DNA from: Albitalea sp966211955
GTDB taxonomy: Bacteria > Pseudomonadota > Gammaproteobacteria > Burkholderiales > Burkholderiaceae_C
NCBI GenBank assembly: GCA_966211955.1
Contig: CBIHOF010000002.1
Location: forward strand, 62,001 to 126,000
Direction: 5' to 3'
Length of the DNA stretch: 64,000 nt
In this document: in pieces, positions 47,612 to 56,389 of the stretch
How positions within the stretch are numbered: position 1 is the stretch's first letter
Layout of the letters: every line of letters begins with the position of its first letter
Translations under genes and position numbers: made by a program
Notes under the pieces: model-generated
What the model saw: the letters and a program-made list of their open reading frames with translations, nothing else
Databases searched by the model: none
What the model was told of the DNA's origin: nothing

Positions 47612-48951
47612 TCGATGGGTTCCGTGCTGCTGAAGGCAGGTTCGATCCGTTGCGCTCGGTGCGCTGGTGCGGGTGGGGCAGCCGCCGTGGGCGGGGCCTT
47701 TGCGGGTGACGCCACTGGGCCAAGCCGCGGCCACATCGCGCAGATCACGAAGATCAGCAGCAGCGATTCCGGTGCGAGCAGGTTGCCGCCCAGGAGCAGC
47801 CACTGCAGCGTCAGCGCCACGCGCACGCGGATGGGCGCGCCCGAGCGGTGGATGGCCACGCCCACGAGCGTGCCGAAGGCGAGCATGCCGAGCAGGCCGT
47901 ACTCGAAGACCAGCTTGCCGTAGGTCGTCTCGCAGACGTCGAACATCTTCTGCGTGGTGCCGGGGCCGTGGCCGAGCAGGCTGGTCCAGGCGCTGGAATC
48001 GATCTGCTCCACCACGAGCTTGCCCGGCGCGATGAAGCGGCAATACGCGCTGCTGCGGTCGGAGCCGAACTCGCCGACGCGATCCAGCGTGTAGTTGAGG
48101 TTCAGCACGTCGCCCAGCAGCAACACCGCGATGCCTGCCACCACCACGGCAGCCGCCACCCGCCACAGCGTGCGCTGGCCGAGGGGGAAGAGCATGGCGA
48201 TGGCCAGCACCAGGAGCCCGGAGCCCGAGTACGACAGCAGCACCGCGAGGCCCAGCACCGCCATCACCCACTTGCGGCGATCGAGCGCGGATTCGAGCAG
48301 CAGCGCCAGCGCCATGTAGAACGAGAAGCCCGAGGCCTCGCGCAGGAAGAAGCCGTTGGACTTGATGTGCTCGCCCACCGCGTTGGTGGTGTTGTAGGTG
48401 CCCGAGCCGCGCAGGGATTTGGGGATCATCGGCGTGAAGTCGAACAGCCACGGCGCATGGATGGCGTACTGCGCGAAGTACTGCACGATGCCTGCGATGC
48501 CGCAGCCGAGCATGAAGGCGACCAGCAGCCGCATGCAACGCTGCCAGGCCTCGACGCTGCCGGCGCTGCGGTCCATCACGATGATGAAGGGCGCATACAG
48601 CACCACCAGCAGCAGCCAGGAACTCATGGTGGCCAGCTGCCGGAAATCGAAGGACGCATTCGCCACCAGGCTCAGCCCGCTCACGGTGGCGATGCCCACG
48701 TACAAGAGGCCCATGCCGGGGTTCAGCCGGCCCGCACCGCCGAATGCGATGGCCGCCGCGATGGCGTACATCGCGATGAAGGTCGGGTGGATGGAGAAGC
48801 TGCTGCTCACCGCGAGGCCGAAGCGGTCGAGCACGGTGAGCGCCACCATCGCGAAGACGATGGCCGCGGTGAGCGGCCAAGTCCACGCGGGGGCCTTGCG
48901 TGCCGACGACCCGGGGGCCAGCGGCAAGGTGGCTTGCCAGGCGGCGGCCAT
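47608..48951 (-). CDS. O-antigen/exopolysaccharide polymerase, Wzy-like
   Basis: 447 residues from MAAAWQATLPLAPGSSARKA with ten or more hydrophobic helices and a large central periplasmic loop (about SLRGSGTYNTTNAVGEHIKSNGFFLREASG). LLGHGPGTTQKMFDVCETTYGKLVFEYGLLGMLAFG is typical of O-antigen ligase/polymerase proteins. Position between flippase and chain-length genes supports a polymerase role. The Pro-rich C-terminus is cytoplasmic. Starts 2 bp after the GH16 gene. Confidence 0.87.
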   Translation of the reverse strand: MAAAWQATLPLAPGSSARKAPAWTWPLTAAIVFAMVALTVLDRFGLAVSSSFSIHPTFIAMYAIAAAIAFGGAGRLNPGMGLLYVGIATVSGLSLVANASFDFRQLATMSSWLLLVVLYAPFIIVMDRSAGSVEAWQRCMRLLVAFMLGCGIAGIVQYFAQYAIHAPWLFDFTPMIPKSLRGSGTYNTTNAVGEHIKSNGFFLREASGFSFYMALALLLESALDRRKWVMAVLGLAVLLSYSGSGLLVLAIAMLFPLGQRTLWRVAAAVVVAGIAVLLLGDVLNLNYTLDRVGEFGSDRSSAYCRFIAPGKLVVEQIDSSAWTSLLGHGPGTTQKMFDVCETTYGKLVFEYGLLGMLAFGTLVGVAIHRSGAPIRVRVALTLQWLLLGGNLLAPESLLLIFVICAMWPRLGPVASPAKAPPTAAAPPAPAHRAQRIEPAFSSTEPIE

Positions 48952-48953
48952 GG

Positions 48954-49865
48954 TCACTGCTGCCACACCCGGATGTACTTGAGCCGCAGCTTGGCGGGGA
49001 AGGCGTCTTCCGCCGGCCGCCCCGGCCAGCTGCCGCCCACGGCGAGGTTCACGAGCACGTGCGCCGGCCCGCCGTCGCTGCCGTCGCGGTGCACCCATTT
49101 GAACTCGCGGTCCACTACCAGCACGTCGTCCACGAAGTGCCGAACGCGCGTGGGCGTCCACTCGGCCGAGTAGGTGTGGAAGTCGTCCTTGAAGTCGATG
49201 CCGGGCTTGTAGGTCTTGTTCGGGTTCAGCAGCGACGAGGCCACCGGCATGGGCGCCGATGCGCCGCTGTGCACGAAGTGGAAGGTGTTGCGCGTGGTGT
49301 CGCGGCCGTTGTTGACCACCTCGAGGATGTCGATCTCCGGCGGCCAGTGCCCGTCCTGCGGGTTGAGCCAGAAGGCCGGCCACATGCCGCGGCCTTCGGG
49401 CAGCTTGAGCCGGCATTCGAAGTAGCCATACTCGCCCGACCACTTCGAGCGGATCATGCCGCTTTCGATCTTGCCTCGGATGGCACCGTTGGGGATGCGC
49501 GCCGTCAGCGCCAGCTCGCCGTTCTCGAAGACGTGGTTGTCGTTGTCGCGGTAACGCTCCCACTCGTCGTTGAGCGCGTCCTGCGTGCCGTTGTTGTAGA
49601 TGTAGCGGGTGAAGAACTCCTCGCGCATCTGTTCGACATTGGTGATGCCGCGCTCGAAGTCCCAGTTCTTCACGAGCTTGTAGCCCTGGCCGCGGACGGG
49701 GGCGGGCTCGTCGATGCCGGCCACCGGCTTGGTCGGCCGATGCTTGCCCGTGGCCGATTCGGCGCAGCCGCCCATCGCGAGCAGGCCGGCGCCCGCGAGC
49801 AGGCGCTGCAGGATCAGTCGGCGGTCGTTGGACGACAGGATTTCGTCGCGCTCTTCATCAGGCAT
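48954..49865 (-). CDS. GH16 family glycoside hydrolase, lipoprotein
   Basis: 303 residues from MPDEERDEIL. A lipobox-like LLAMGGC places a lipidated Cys34 after a short hydrophobic stretch. The GH16 active site EIDILE has nucleophile Glu177, Asp179 and acid/base Glu182; FECRLKLPEGRGMWPAFWL and FHTYSAEWTPTRVRHFVDD flank it. GH16 enzymes cleave or transglycosylate beta-1,3/1,4-glucans and galactans. Inside an exopolysaccharide operon it may trim or release the polymer or be a modifying transglycosylase. It overlaps the GT4 stop by 8 bp. Confidence 0.93.
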   Translation of the reverse strand: MPDEERDEILSSNDRRLILQRLLAGAGLLAMGGCAESATGKHRPTKPVAGIDEPAPVRGQGYKLVKNWDFERGITNVEQMREEFFTRYIYNNGTQDALNDEWERYRDNDNHVFENGELALTARIPNGAIRGKIESGMIRSKWSGEYGYFECRLKLPEGRGMWPAFWLNPQDGHWPPEIDILEVVNNGRDTTRNTFHFVHSGASAPMPVASSLLNPNKTYKPGIDFKDDFHTYSAEWTPTRVRHFVDDVLVVDREFKWVHRDGSDGGPAHVLVNLAVGGSWPGRPAEDAFPAKLRLKYIRVWQQ

Positions 49866-51042
49866 CCGCTCTCCTTTCGCCGGGCACGTGCGCGCGGCCC
49901 TCGAATTCCTCGATCGCGCGCAGGTAGAGCGCGCGGGTGGACCGGCCGATGCCCGTCCACGAATCGGCCACCGCCACCGGCGTGCGGCGCGGACGTTCTT
50001 CGATCGAACGGCGCAGCTCACGCGCGAGCTCGGCGATGTCACCGCTTGCCACGAGTGCGCCGTCCACGCCTTCGGTCACGTCCTCCGCGAAGATGCCCAC
50101 GCGGCTCGCGATCAGCCATTTGCCCAGGCCCTTGACGAGGAAGTACACACCGCTCGCGTCGATCTGCCGGTACGGGAAGACGAAGCAATCGGCCTCGGCG
50201 AACACGGCGGCCATCTCTTCTTCGCTGAGGCGCCGCGGGCGCAGGTCGAACTGGTCCTGCAGGCCGAGCTCGGCCATGCGTGCAACGAGCGGGGCCATGT
50301 CCATGCGCGGTCGGCCGGCGACGATCACGCGCAGCTCGCGGCGTGCTTCGATGGGCAGGGACGCCACCGCCTCGATCAGCAGGTCCAGCCCCTTGTACGG
50401 CTTGATCTCGCCGAAGAGCAGCACCGTCCAGCGCGGGTCGCGGGTGGCGGGCTCGGGCGGCGCGGGCACCGACAGCTGCAGCGGCCCATGCGGAATCACG
50501 CTGATCTTCTGCGCCGGCACGCCGCGCTCGATCAGCGCCTGCCGGCCCGAGCGGGTGTGCACGATGAGGTGATGCGCGCACTTCATCGGCGTGTCGTGGC
50601 CGAAGCGCTGCAGCCACGACATCTTCTGGCCGTTGAAGGGCACGGTGTCGTGAACCGTGAGCACCAGCGGCCGCATGCGCCGCATGATGGCCATCGCGAT
50701 CACGTCCAGCGGCGGCACGACGATCCACTGCATGTGCACGACGTCCGGCTTGCGGCGGCGGATCTTCGCGAGCAGCCTCACCAGCCCCGCGAAATGCGCG
50801 ATGCCCTTGGCGATGGGCTTGAGCTTGTTGGGCAGCCACGTGGCGTCGTCAGTGCGGCGATAGAAGAACGGGTCGGTGCGCTCGATCGGCAGCTCCTGCC
50901 GATCGGCGCGGCGCGTGGGCCGGGTCATCCACAACGGCGCGATGCCGTTGGCGACCAGGCCTTGCGTGAGCGCCGCGTCGTAGGGCGCGGTGAAGAGCGA
51001 CGGGTCGACGAGCATTGCGTCGAGGGTGCGTGCGTCGCTCAT
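49858..51042 (-). CDS. glycosyltransferase, GT4 family
   Basis: 394 residues from MSDARTLDAMLVDPSLFTAPY. GT-B fold: DVVHMQWIVVPPLDVIAM, LTVHDTVPFN and HHLIVHTRSGRQAL in the acceptor half; VLLFGEIKPYKGLDLLIEAVAS and FAEADCFVFPYRQIDASGVYFLVKGLGKWLIAS in the donor half. A longer frame (to 51294) overlaps the next gene and has no homology. Start overlaps the upstream GT2 stop by 4 bp. Confidence 0.9.
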   Translation of the reverse strand: MSDARTLDAMLVDPSLFTAPYDAALTQGLVANGIAPLWMTRPTRRADRQELPIERTDPFFYRRTDDATWLPNKLKPIAKGIAHFAGLVRLLAKIRRRKPDVVHMQWIVVPPLDVIAMAIMRRMRPLVLTVHDTVPFNGQKMSWLQRFGHDTPMKCAHHLIVHTRSGRQALIERGVPAQKISVIPHGPLQLSVPAPPEPATRDPRWTVLLFGEIKPYKGLDLLIEAVASLPIEARRELRVIVAGRPRMDMAPLVARMAELGLQDQFDLRPRRLSEEEMAAVFAEADCFVFPYRQIDASGVYFLVKGLGKWLIASRVGIFAEDVTEGVDGALVASGDIAELARELRRSIEERPRRTPVAVADSWTGIGRSTRALYLRAIEEFEGRAHVPGERRADA

Positions 51043-52091
51043 CGTGTCGTTCCCGATGCGGCGTCCAGCGCCGGGCCCGTGCCGTGTTGCCAGCGTCGCT
51101 CGCGCAGCAGCACGAGGCCGCAGAGAAAGCCCAGCGCCCACGACGCATGCATGGTGGCCGCGGCCGGGCCGGCCAACAGCCCGCAGGCAGAGCGCTGCTT
51201 GAACGCGATGCCCAAAGATGCCGCCGTCAGCACCGCGAGATACAGCGCCGGCCACGCGAGAAGCCACGGCAGCCAGGCCGCGAGCAGCACGCACAACACC
51301 GACAGCACGAAGTGAACCGGCAGCGCGAGCTGGCGCGCACGCATCGACCCCGGGTGGCGCCGCACCGTGCGCGAACGGCCGCGACCATAGGCGAAGTACT
51401 GCCGCGCCAGACCCTTGAAGCTGTCGCGCGGGTGGTAGCCGAGGCGGATGTCCGCATCGAGGTAGATGCGGCTGCCCAGCTGCCGCTGCCGGCAGTCGAG
51501 CTCCGCGTCCTCGTTGTGGGTGAAGCTTTCGTCATAGCCACCGGCGCGCCGGAAACTCGCCATGCGGAAGGCCGCGTGGTGGCCGTGGTCGATGAAGCCA
51601 CTCGTGCGACCGCCCCTGTGCGCCGAGCCGCCCGAGCCCACTGGCGTGTCCGACACCCAGGCCACGGCGCGCTGCAGGCAGGTGTCGCCCGTCGAGTCCA
51701 TCGGCACGACGACCGCATCGGCCTGCGTGCGGTCCAGCGTTTCGACGAGTTGCCGCACGAAGCCGCGCGGGTACACCGCATGCGCGTCGCAGCGCACCAG
51801 CACCTGCGCGTCGTGGCCGGCGGTGCGCGCGGCAAGGTTCACCGCCGCGCTCTGGATGCGCCGGTCGTTGTGCAGCAGCGAGAGCGTGGGCCGCAGGTGG
51901 CTCATGCGCTGCACGATGGCCACCGTGCCGTCGCTGCTGCCGCCATCCACCACCACCACCGACACGCGGCCCTGCGCGGGCAGGTCCTCGTAGAGCGAGT
52001 TGATGACGCCCTCGATGCCGCGCGCCTCGTTGAGCGTGGGGATGACGACGAGGATGCCGCGCGCGTTGTTTGCTGCCGCGTCAATGGTCAT
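51039..52091 (-). CDS. glycosyltransferase family 2 with C-terminal membrane helices (succinoglycan ExoA-like)
   Basis: 350 residues. GILVVIPTLNEARGIEGVINSLYEDL, VVVVDGGSSDGTV, LVRCDAHAVYPRGFV and the acceptor segment YDESFTHNEDAELDCRQRQLGSRIYL (ED and QxxRW-like) fit ExoA-type glucosyltransferases. Two or three hydrophobic helices at the C-terminus (LSVLCVLLAAWLPWLLAW...) anchor it in the inner membrane. It overlaps the EpsG-like gene by 11 bp. Confidence 0.9.
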   Translation of the reverse strand: MTIDAAANNARGILVVIPTLNEARGIEGVINSLYEDLPAQGRVSVVVVDGGSSDGTVAIVQRMSHLRPTLSLLHNDRRIQSAAVNLAARTAGHDAQVLVRCDAHAVYPRGFVRQLVETLDRTQADAVVVPMDSTGDTCLQRAVAWVSDTPVGSGGSAHRGGRTSGFIDHGHHAAFRMASFRRAGGYDESFTHNEDAELDCRQRQLGSRIYLDADIRLGYHPRDSFKGLARQYFAYGRGRSRTVRRHPGSMRARQLALPVHFVLSVLCVLLAAWLPWLLAWPALYLAVLTAASLGIAFKQRSACGLLAGPAAATMHASWALGFLCGLVLLRERRWQHGTGPALDAASGTTR

Positions 52092-52989
52092 TGATCAGCA
52101 CCCCGGCCAGCTTCGCGTCGCTGCGCGTCACCTGCGCGACCAGCGTGTGCATCGCGTCCATGCGGCTGGTGTTGCGCCGGCCCATGATGAGCGCCGCGCC
52201 GCACTTGGCGGCCAGCACCCGGGCATCAGCGCCATGGCAGGCGGCGGGCGTGTCCACGATGATGTGGTCGAACTTGCCGAGCAGCTCGCGCATCAGCAGG
52301 CCGAAGGCCGAGCGCTGAACCAGCTCGAGCGGGTTGGGCGGCAGCGTGCCGACCGGCAGCACGTACAGGCTGGGCAGTGCGTTCGATTGATGGATCACGT
52401 CGGACTCGGCCCGGCCGGCGAGGATGTTGCTCAGGCCCGCGCGCCCCGCGACGTTGAAGATGTCGTGCTGGCGCGGCGTGCGCATGTCGGCGTCCACCAG
52501 CAGCGTGCGTGCGCCCAGCTGGCTGAAGGCGACTGCCAGGTTGGCAGCGAAGTAGGTCTTGCCGTCGCCCACGTTGGGGCTGAGCACCGCGAGCGCGCGG
52601 CGTGGTTGGTCTTGCGCGAGCACGCCCATCATCAGCTGGCTGCGGATGTCGCGAAAGATCTCGGCGTCGTCGCCGAAGGGGTCGCGTGCCATCACGAGCT
52701 CGTCGCTCAGCGCGATGGCGTCGTCTTCGGTGGCGCAGGGGTAGTGGAACTGCTGCGACAGCGCCCACAGCACGTCGCCGCTGGAGGCGAGCTTGAGCGA
52801 GATGGCGGCTTCGCCGAAACGGACCTGGTGCTCGCGCTGGAAGCGCAGGATCTGATCGACCTGGGAATCGTCGATGTCGCGCACCTCGCGCAGCAAGTCG
52901 CCGATGGAACGGTCGACCACGCGCTGCACGGGTTCTTCGATGGAACGGATGTTGACGCCGGCAATGCTGGCGTAGCTCGGGATCTTCAT
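52081..52989 (-). CDS. epsG: chain-length determinant kinase-like ATPase, EpsG-like
   Basis: 302 residues. Residues ~28-85 (GDLLREVRDIDDSQVDQILRFQREHQVRFGEAA) form a GspE-N-like domain typical of EpsG. The BY-kinase-type ATPase has Walker A VLSPNVGDGKTYFAANLA (~135-152), Walker A' TLLVDADMR (162-170) and Walker B HIIVDTPA (242-249). The C-terminus (GVLINDH) lacks the tyrosine cluster of Wzc/CpsD kinases, so autophosphorylation there is unlikely. It works with the adjacent Wzz-type protein to set polymer length. Confidence 0.88.
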   Translation of the reverse strand: MKIPSYASIAGVNIRSIEEPVQRVVDRSIGDLLREVRDIDDSQVDQILRFQREHQVRFGEAAISLKLASSGDVLWALSQQFHYPCATEDDAIALSDELVMARDPFGDDAEIFRDIRSQLMMGVLAQDQPRRALAVLSPNVGDGKTYFAANLAVAFSQLGARTLLVDADMRTPRQHDIFNVAGRAGLSNILAGRAESDVIHQSNALPSLYVLPVGTLPPNPLELVQRSAFGLLMRELLGKFDHIIVDTPAACHGADARVLAAKCGAALIMGRRNTSRMDAMHTLVAQVTRSDAKLAGVLINDH

Positions 52990-52993
52990 CGCA

Positions 52994-54424
52994 TCAGCCT
53001 TTCGCCGTCGGCGCGGGGAGCACGGTGGCCAGGTGCGACATCCAGCGAAGTCGCCACGGGCTCACGCGCCGGGTGCGGGTGCGCGAGGGCAGCACGCCCA
53101 GCAGCGGTTGCTGGAGCGATTGCAGGACATCGAGGTTGCTGCGCAGGCGCTGGTCGCGCGCCTCGCGCAGCATCGTGGCGGCGACGGCGAGCAGGAGGCC
53201 CACCAGCACCGCGACCGTCAGGTTCAACATCAGCCGCGGCGACGAAGGCGAGGCCGGCGCAGTTGCGTTCTTGAGCACCGACACGTTGGTCTGCGTGGTC
53301 TGGCTCTCGACGCTGGTCTGGCTGGCACGCGTCTGCACCGCGTCGTACGACTTCTGGGCGTTCTCCACGTCGCGCTGCAGCACGGCCGCTTCGTCGTGCT
53401 GGCCCTTGAGCTTGAGCAGCTTGGAACGCTGCTCTTCCACGGCCGCGCGCATCTGCGCGAGGCGCGACTGGTTCACGTCGTTGGTGACGGTGAGGCTGCC
53501 GGCCACGCGCTTGGTCTCTTCGCCCAGCTGCTTCTTCAACTGCGCGATGTTCGAGCGCAGCTCGGCGACGTCCGGGTGGTTGTCGCCCAGGCGCGCCGTG
53601 AGCTCGGTGAGCCGCGCCTGCTGCTTGGACAGGTCGGTGTTGATGGCGACGAGCAGTGGATTGGTGACGACTTCAGGCATGCGGTCGGCATGGTTGACGG
53701 ACTGGCCCTGGCGGCTGCCGGAATCGCTTGCCATGCCCTGCATCAGCACGAGTTGCGTGGTGAGTTCCTGCAGGCGCTGGTTCTCGACGTCCAGGCGCTC
53801 TTCGCTGGCCACGATCACGCCGTTCTTCTGCTGGTATTGCGACAGCTTCTGCTGCGCATGCTCCAGCTCTTCGCGCAACTGCTTGCCGCGTGCATCGAAG
53901 AGCGATGTGTATTGCTTGGCGGGCTCGGTGCGCAGCTCGAGTGTGGTCTCGATGTATGACGCGACGAAGGCATTGGCCACGGCGGCGGCAAAGGCCGGGT
54001 CCGGCGCGGTGTAGCCCACGACGATGACGTTCGAGTCACGGCCCGGCGCTGCGTCGAGCTTGCGCATCAGGGTGTCCGACAGCCACGAGCGGAAGTCGCC
54101 TTGCCCGTTGGTCTTGTCCTTCCATTTCTGGAGGTAGTCCGGATCCTGGTCGAGCTTGAGCCGGCGAATGGCGCCCAGCGCCACGCGCTCGCTTTGCATC
54201 ACGCCCATCTGCGTGGCCATGTAGCCCACGGTGGTAAGGCCGGGCAACACCACGCTCGTGATGGGGTCGGGGGACTTCACGTCGAGCACGACAGACGCCG
54301 TGGCGGTGTATTGCGGTGTTCTCAGCAAGCTCACCGCGGCCACCAGGCCAACGATCGCGGACAACACGAGCAATGCAAAACGCCAACGGGCGCGCAACAG
54401 GGTAAGGATCTGGGCAGCCGTCAT
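52994..54424 (-). CDS. epsF: chain-length determinant protein, EpsF/Wzz-like
   Basis: About 476 residues from MTAAQILTLLRARWRFALLVLS; a TTG at 54442 is an alternative start. One helix near residues 16-38 and one near 400-420 (LMLNLTVAVLVGLLLAVAATML) bracket a large periplasmic coiled-coil region (EHAQQKLSQYQQKNG, QARLTELTARLGDNHPDVAELRSNIAQLKKQLGEE). The Pro-rich PASPSSPR before the second helix is typical of Wzz/PCP proteins. First gene of the minus-strand exopolysaccharide operon, 4 bp ahead of epsG. Confidence 0.9.
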   Translation of the reverse strand: MTAAQILTLLRARWRFALLVLSAIVGLVAAVSLLRTPQYTATASVVLDVKSPDPITSVVLPGLTTVGYMATQMGVMQSERVALGAIRRLKLDQDPDYLQKWKDKTNGQGDFRSWLSDTLMRKLDAAPGRDSNVIVVGYTAPDPAFAAAVANAFVASYIETTLELRTEPAKQYTSLFDARGKQLREELEHAQQKLSQYQQKNGVIVASEERLDVENQRLQELTTQLVLMQGMASDSGSRQGQSVNHADRMPEVVTNPLLVAINTDLSKQQARLTELTARLGDNHPDVAELRSNIAQLKKQLGEETKRVAGSLTVTNDVNQSRLAQMRAAVEEQRSKLLKLKGQHDEAAVLQRDVENAQKSYDAVQTRASQTSVESQTTQTNVSVLKNATAPASPSSPRLMLNLTVAVLVGLLLAVAATMLREARDQRLRSNLDVLQSLQQPLLGVLPSRTRTRRVSPWRLRWMSHLATVLPAPTAKG

Positions 54425-54617
54425 GGGAAAGACTGCTTGCAAGTTCCGGGCTAACCCTGATTACGGGGGTTTTCGTGGCCGAAGCGGTGCGCCAGGGCAC
54501 GCTCGGAGTGCATGTGTGTCTCAAAACGAAAGCCTGAGCAACCTCACGTAATGCCCACGGCACCAACGTGGAAGGGGTTGCAACGAACTCTGCAGTACGC
54601 ACAGGGCATCTTGGAGC

Positions 54618-54645
54618 CACTTTGCTCGTGTGGTCTAGGCCACTT
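54618..54645. promoter_or_regulatory. palindrome GTGG-N6-CCAC and shared words before the epsF operon
   Basis: CCACTTTGCTCG (54618-54629) is followed by GTGGTCTAGGCCACTT (54630-54645), whose core GTGG-TCTAGG-CCAC is palindromic. The same two words occur at 33549-33575 before the other exopolysaccharide operon. It is about 200 bp upstream of the epsF start and about 55 bp before the divergent MBL-fold gene. Confidence 0.6.
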
Positions 54646-54699
54646 CAGCTCGACAGTGGCCAGGGTCGCACGGTGGGGTGCAGTGGCACACTGCCACCC

Positions 54700-55818
54700 A
54701 TGAAATCATTTGGCAAGCGAGCCGCGGGCCAGCGGCTCGAACGCATGCAGCATTCGCCGCGCTGGGCCGGCGACGGCTTTCGCAACCAGCACCCCGTGCT
54801 GCCTGGCTTGCGCGACCCTGAGCAGAAGGTGTCCATCGGTGACTTCCTCTGCGGCGGCACGCGGCGCGTGCCCAAGGGGCCGCTGCCCTCGGTGAATCCT
54901 CTGGAGGCGTGGGCACGACCGGTCGACACTGGCCTGCGTGCCACCTGGCTCGGCCATTCGACGGTGTTGATCGAGATCGACGGCCTGCGCGTGCTCACCG
55001 ACCCGGTGTGGGGGCCGCGGGCATCGCCTTCGACGTTGGCCGGCCCGAAGCGCTTCCAGCCGGTGCCCATCGCCTTGAACCAGCTGCCGGCCATCGATGC
55101 GGTGATCGTCTCGCACGATCACTACGACCATCTCGACTACCCCACCATCCGCGAAATGGCGCGCATGGACCTGCCCTTCATCACCTCGCTGGGCGTGGGC
55201 GCGCACCTCGAAGCATTCGGCGTGCCGGCCGAGCGCATCACCGAGCTGGACTGGTGGGAGAGCTGGCGCTCGCCCAAGGCAGGGCTCGCCATCACTGCCG
55301 CGCCGTCGCAGCATTTCTCTGGCCGCGGCCTCAAGGACCGCAACGCCACGCTGTGGTCGTCGATGGTCATCGAGACGCCGCGGCACAAGGTCTTCTTCAG
55401 CGGCGACACCGGCCTCACCACCGAGTACGCGAACATCCGCGAGCGCTTCGGCCGCTTCGATCTCGTGATGCTCGAGGTGGGCGCGTTTCATCCGTCGTGG
55501 GGCGACATCCACCTCGGGCCGGAGAACGCGTTGAAGGCCCTGGAGTTGCTGGGCGGAGGTGCTTTCATGCCGGTGCACTGGGGCACCTTCAGCCTCGCGC
55601 TGCACGCCTGGGACCAGCCGGTGGAGACGCTGATGGAGCTCGGGCCGAAGCAAGGTGCGCAGCTCGTGTTGCCGCGGCTGGGTGAGGCGGTCGAGCCGTC
55701 GCGCGTCGATGGCGTGACGCCTTGGTGGCGCGGCGTCGATACGCTCGAAGGCCCGGGCCTGCCCGAGGAGGAGGCCAAGCGGCCGATGCCCAAGACCATG
55801 CCCTGGCCGGTGGACTGA
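54700..55818 (+). CDS. MBL-fold metallohydrolase (NAPE-PLD/UlaG-like)
   Basis: 372 residues from MKSFGKRAAGQRLERM. The metallo-beta-lactamase core includes TWLGHSTVLIEIDG (82-95), DPVWGPRASPS, the metal motif SHDHYDHLD (138-146), SQHFSGRG, FSGDTGLT and MPVHWGTFSLA. The arrangement resembles phospholipase-type NAPE-PLD and ComA-like membrane lipid hydrolases more than lactamases. It has no signal peptide. The HPP-protein gene begins 6 bp downstream. Confidence 0.92.
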   Translation: MKSFGKRAAGQRLERMQHSPRWAGDGFRNQHPVLPGLRDPEQKVSIGDFLCGGTRRVPKGPLPSVNPLEAWARPVDTGLRATWLGHSTVLIEIDGLRVLTDPVWGPRASPSTLAGPKRFQPVPIALNQLPAIDAVIVSHDHYDHLDYPTIREMARMDLPFITSLGVGAHLEAFGVPAERITELDWWESWRSPKAGLAITAAPSQHFSGRGLKDRNATLWSSMVIETPRHKVFFSGDTGLTTEYANIRERFGRFDLVMLEVGAFHPSWGDIHLGPENALKALELLGGGAFMPVHWGTFSLALHAWDQPVETLMELGPKQGAQLVLPRLGEAVEPSRVDGVTPWWRGVDTLEGPGLPEEEAKRPMPKTMPWPVD

Positions 55819-55824
55819 CGGCCC

Positions 55825-56343
55825 GTGCGCTCGCTGCTTCGACTTGCCTGGTGTCTCGCCGGCGCGGCGGCCGGCATCGGCCTCGCGCTGTGGCTCATTG
55901 CGCCGCCGGCATCGCCCTTCCTGCTTGCCTCGCTGGGCGGATCCACCGTGTTCCTCTTCGGCCTCACGCGAGCACCTGCCGCGCAACCACGGGCCCTCTT
56001 CGGCGGGCACCTGGGCGGCGCGCTGGTCGGCATCGCCTGCTACCAGTGCTTCGGCGATGCCCTGTGGGTCTATGCACTGGCGCAAGTGCTCACGCTGGCC
56101 TTCATGCTGCTCTCGAAGACCGTGCATCCACCGGCCGGCGCCAACCCGCTCATCATGATCGCGGGCCACGCCGGCTATTCGGCGCTCTTCACCACGGTGC
56201 TTGTCGGCGTGCTCGCGCTGGCGCTCGTCGCGGCACTGTGGAGCCGGCTCTTCCCCGGGCTCGTGCACTATCCCGTCTCGTGGATGGATCGATCGCCGCC
56301 CTCCCTGCTGTGGGGCGGCTTCTCCGATCCGCCCGGCGGCTGA
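55825..56343 (+). CDS. HPP family integral membrane protein
   Basis: 172 residues from a GTG start; four hydrophobic helices and the defining motif KTVHPPAGANPLIM (near residue 100). HPP proteins are inner-membrane proteins, some linked to nitrite transport, but most uncharacterised. Six bp downstream of the MBL-fold gene and 46 bp before purT. Confidence 0.9.
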   Translation: MRSLLRLAWCLAGAAAGIGLALWLIAPPASPFLLASLGGSTVFLFGLTRAPAAQPRALFGGHLGGALVGIACYQCFGDALWVYALAQVLTLAFMLLSKTVHPPAGANPLIMIAGHAGYSALFTTVLVGVLALALVAALWSRLFPGLVHYPVSWMDRSPPSLLWGGFSDPPGG

Positions 56344-56389
56344 ACGCCGCATCGCCGTTTCCTGTCTTCAACCTCGTCAAGCCATCACC

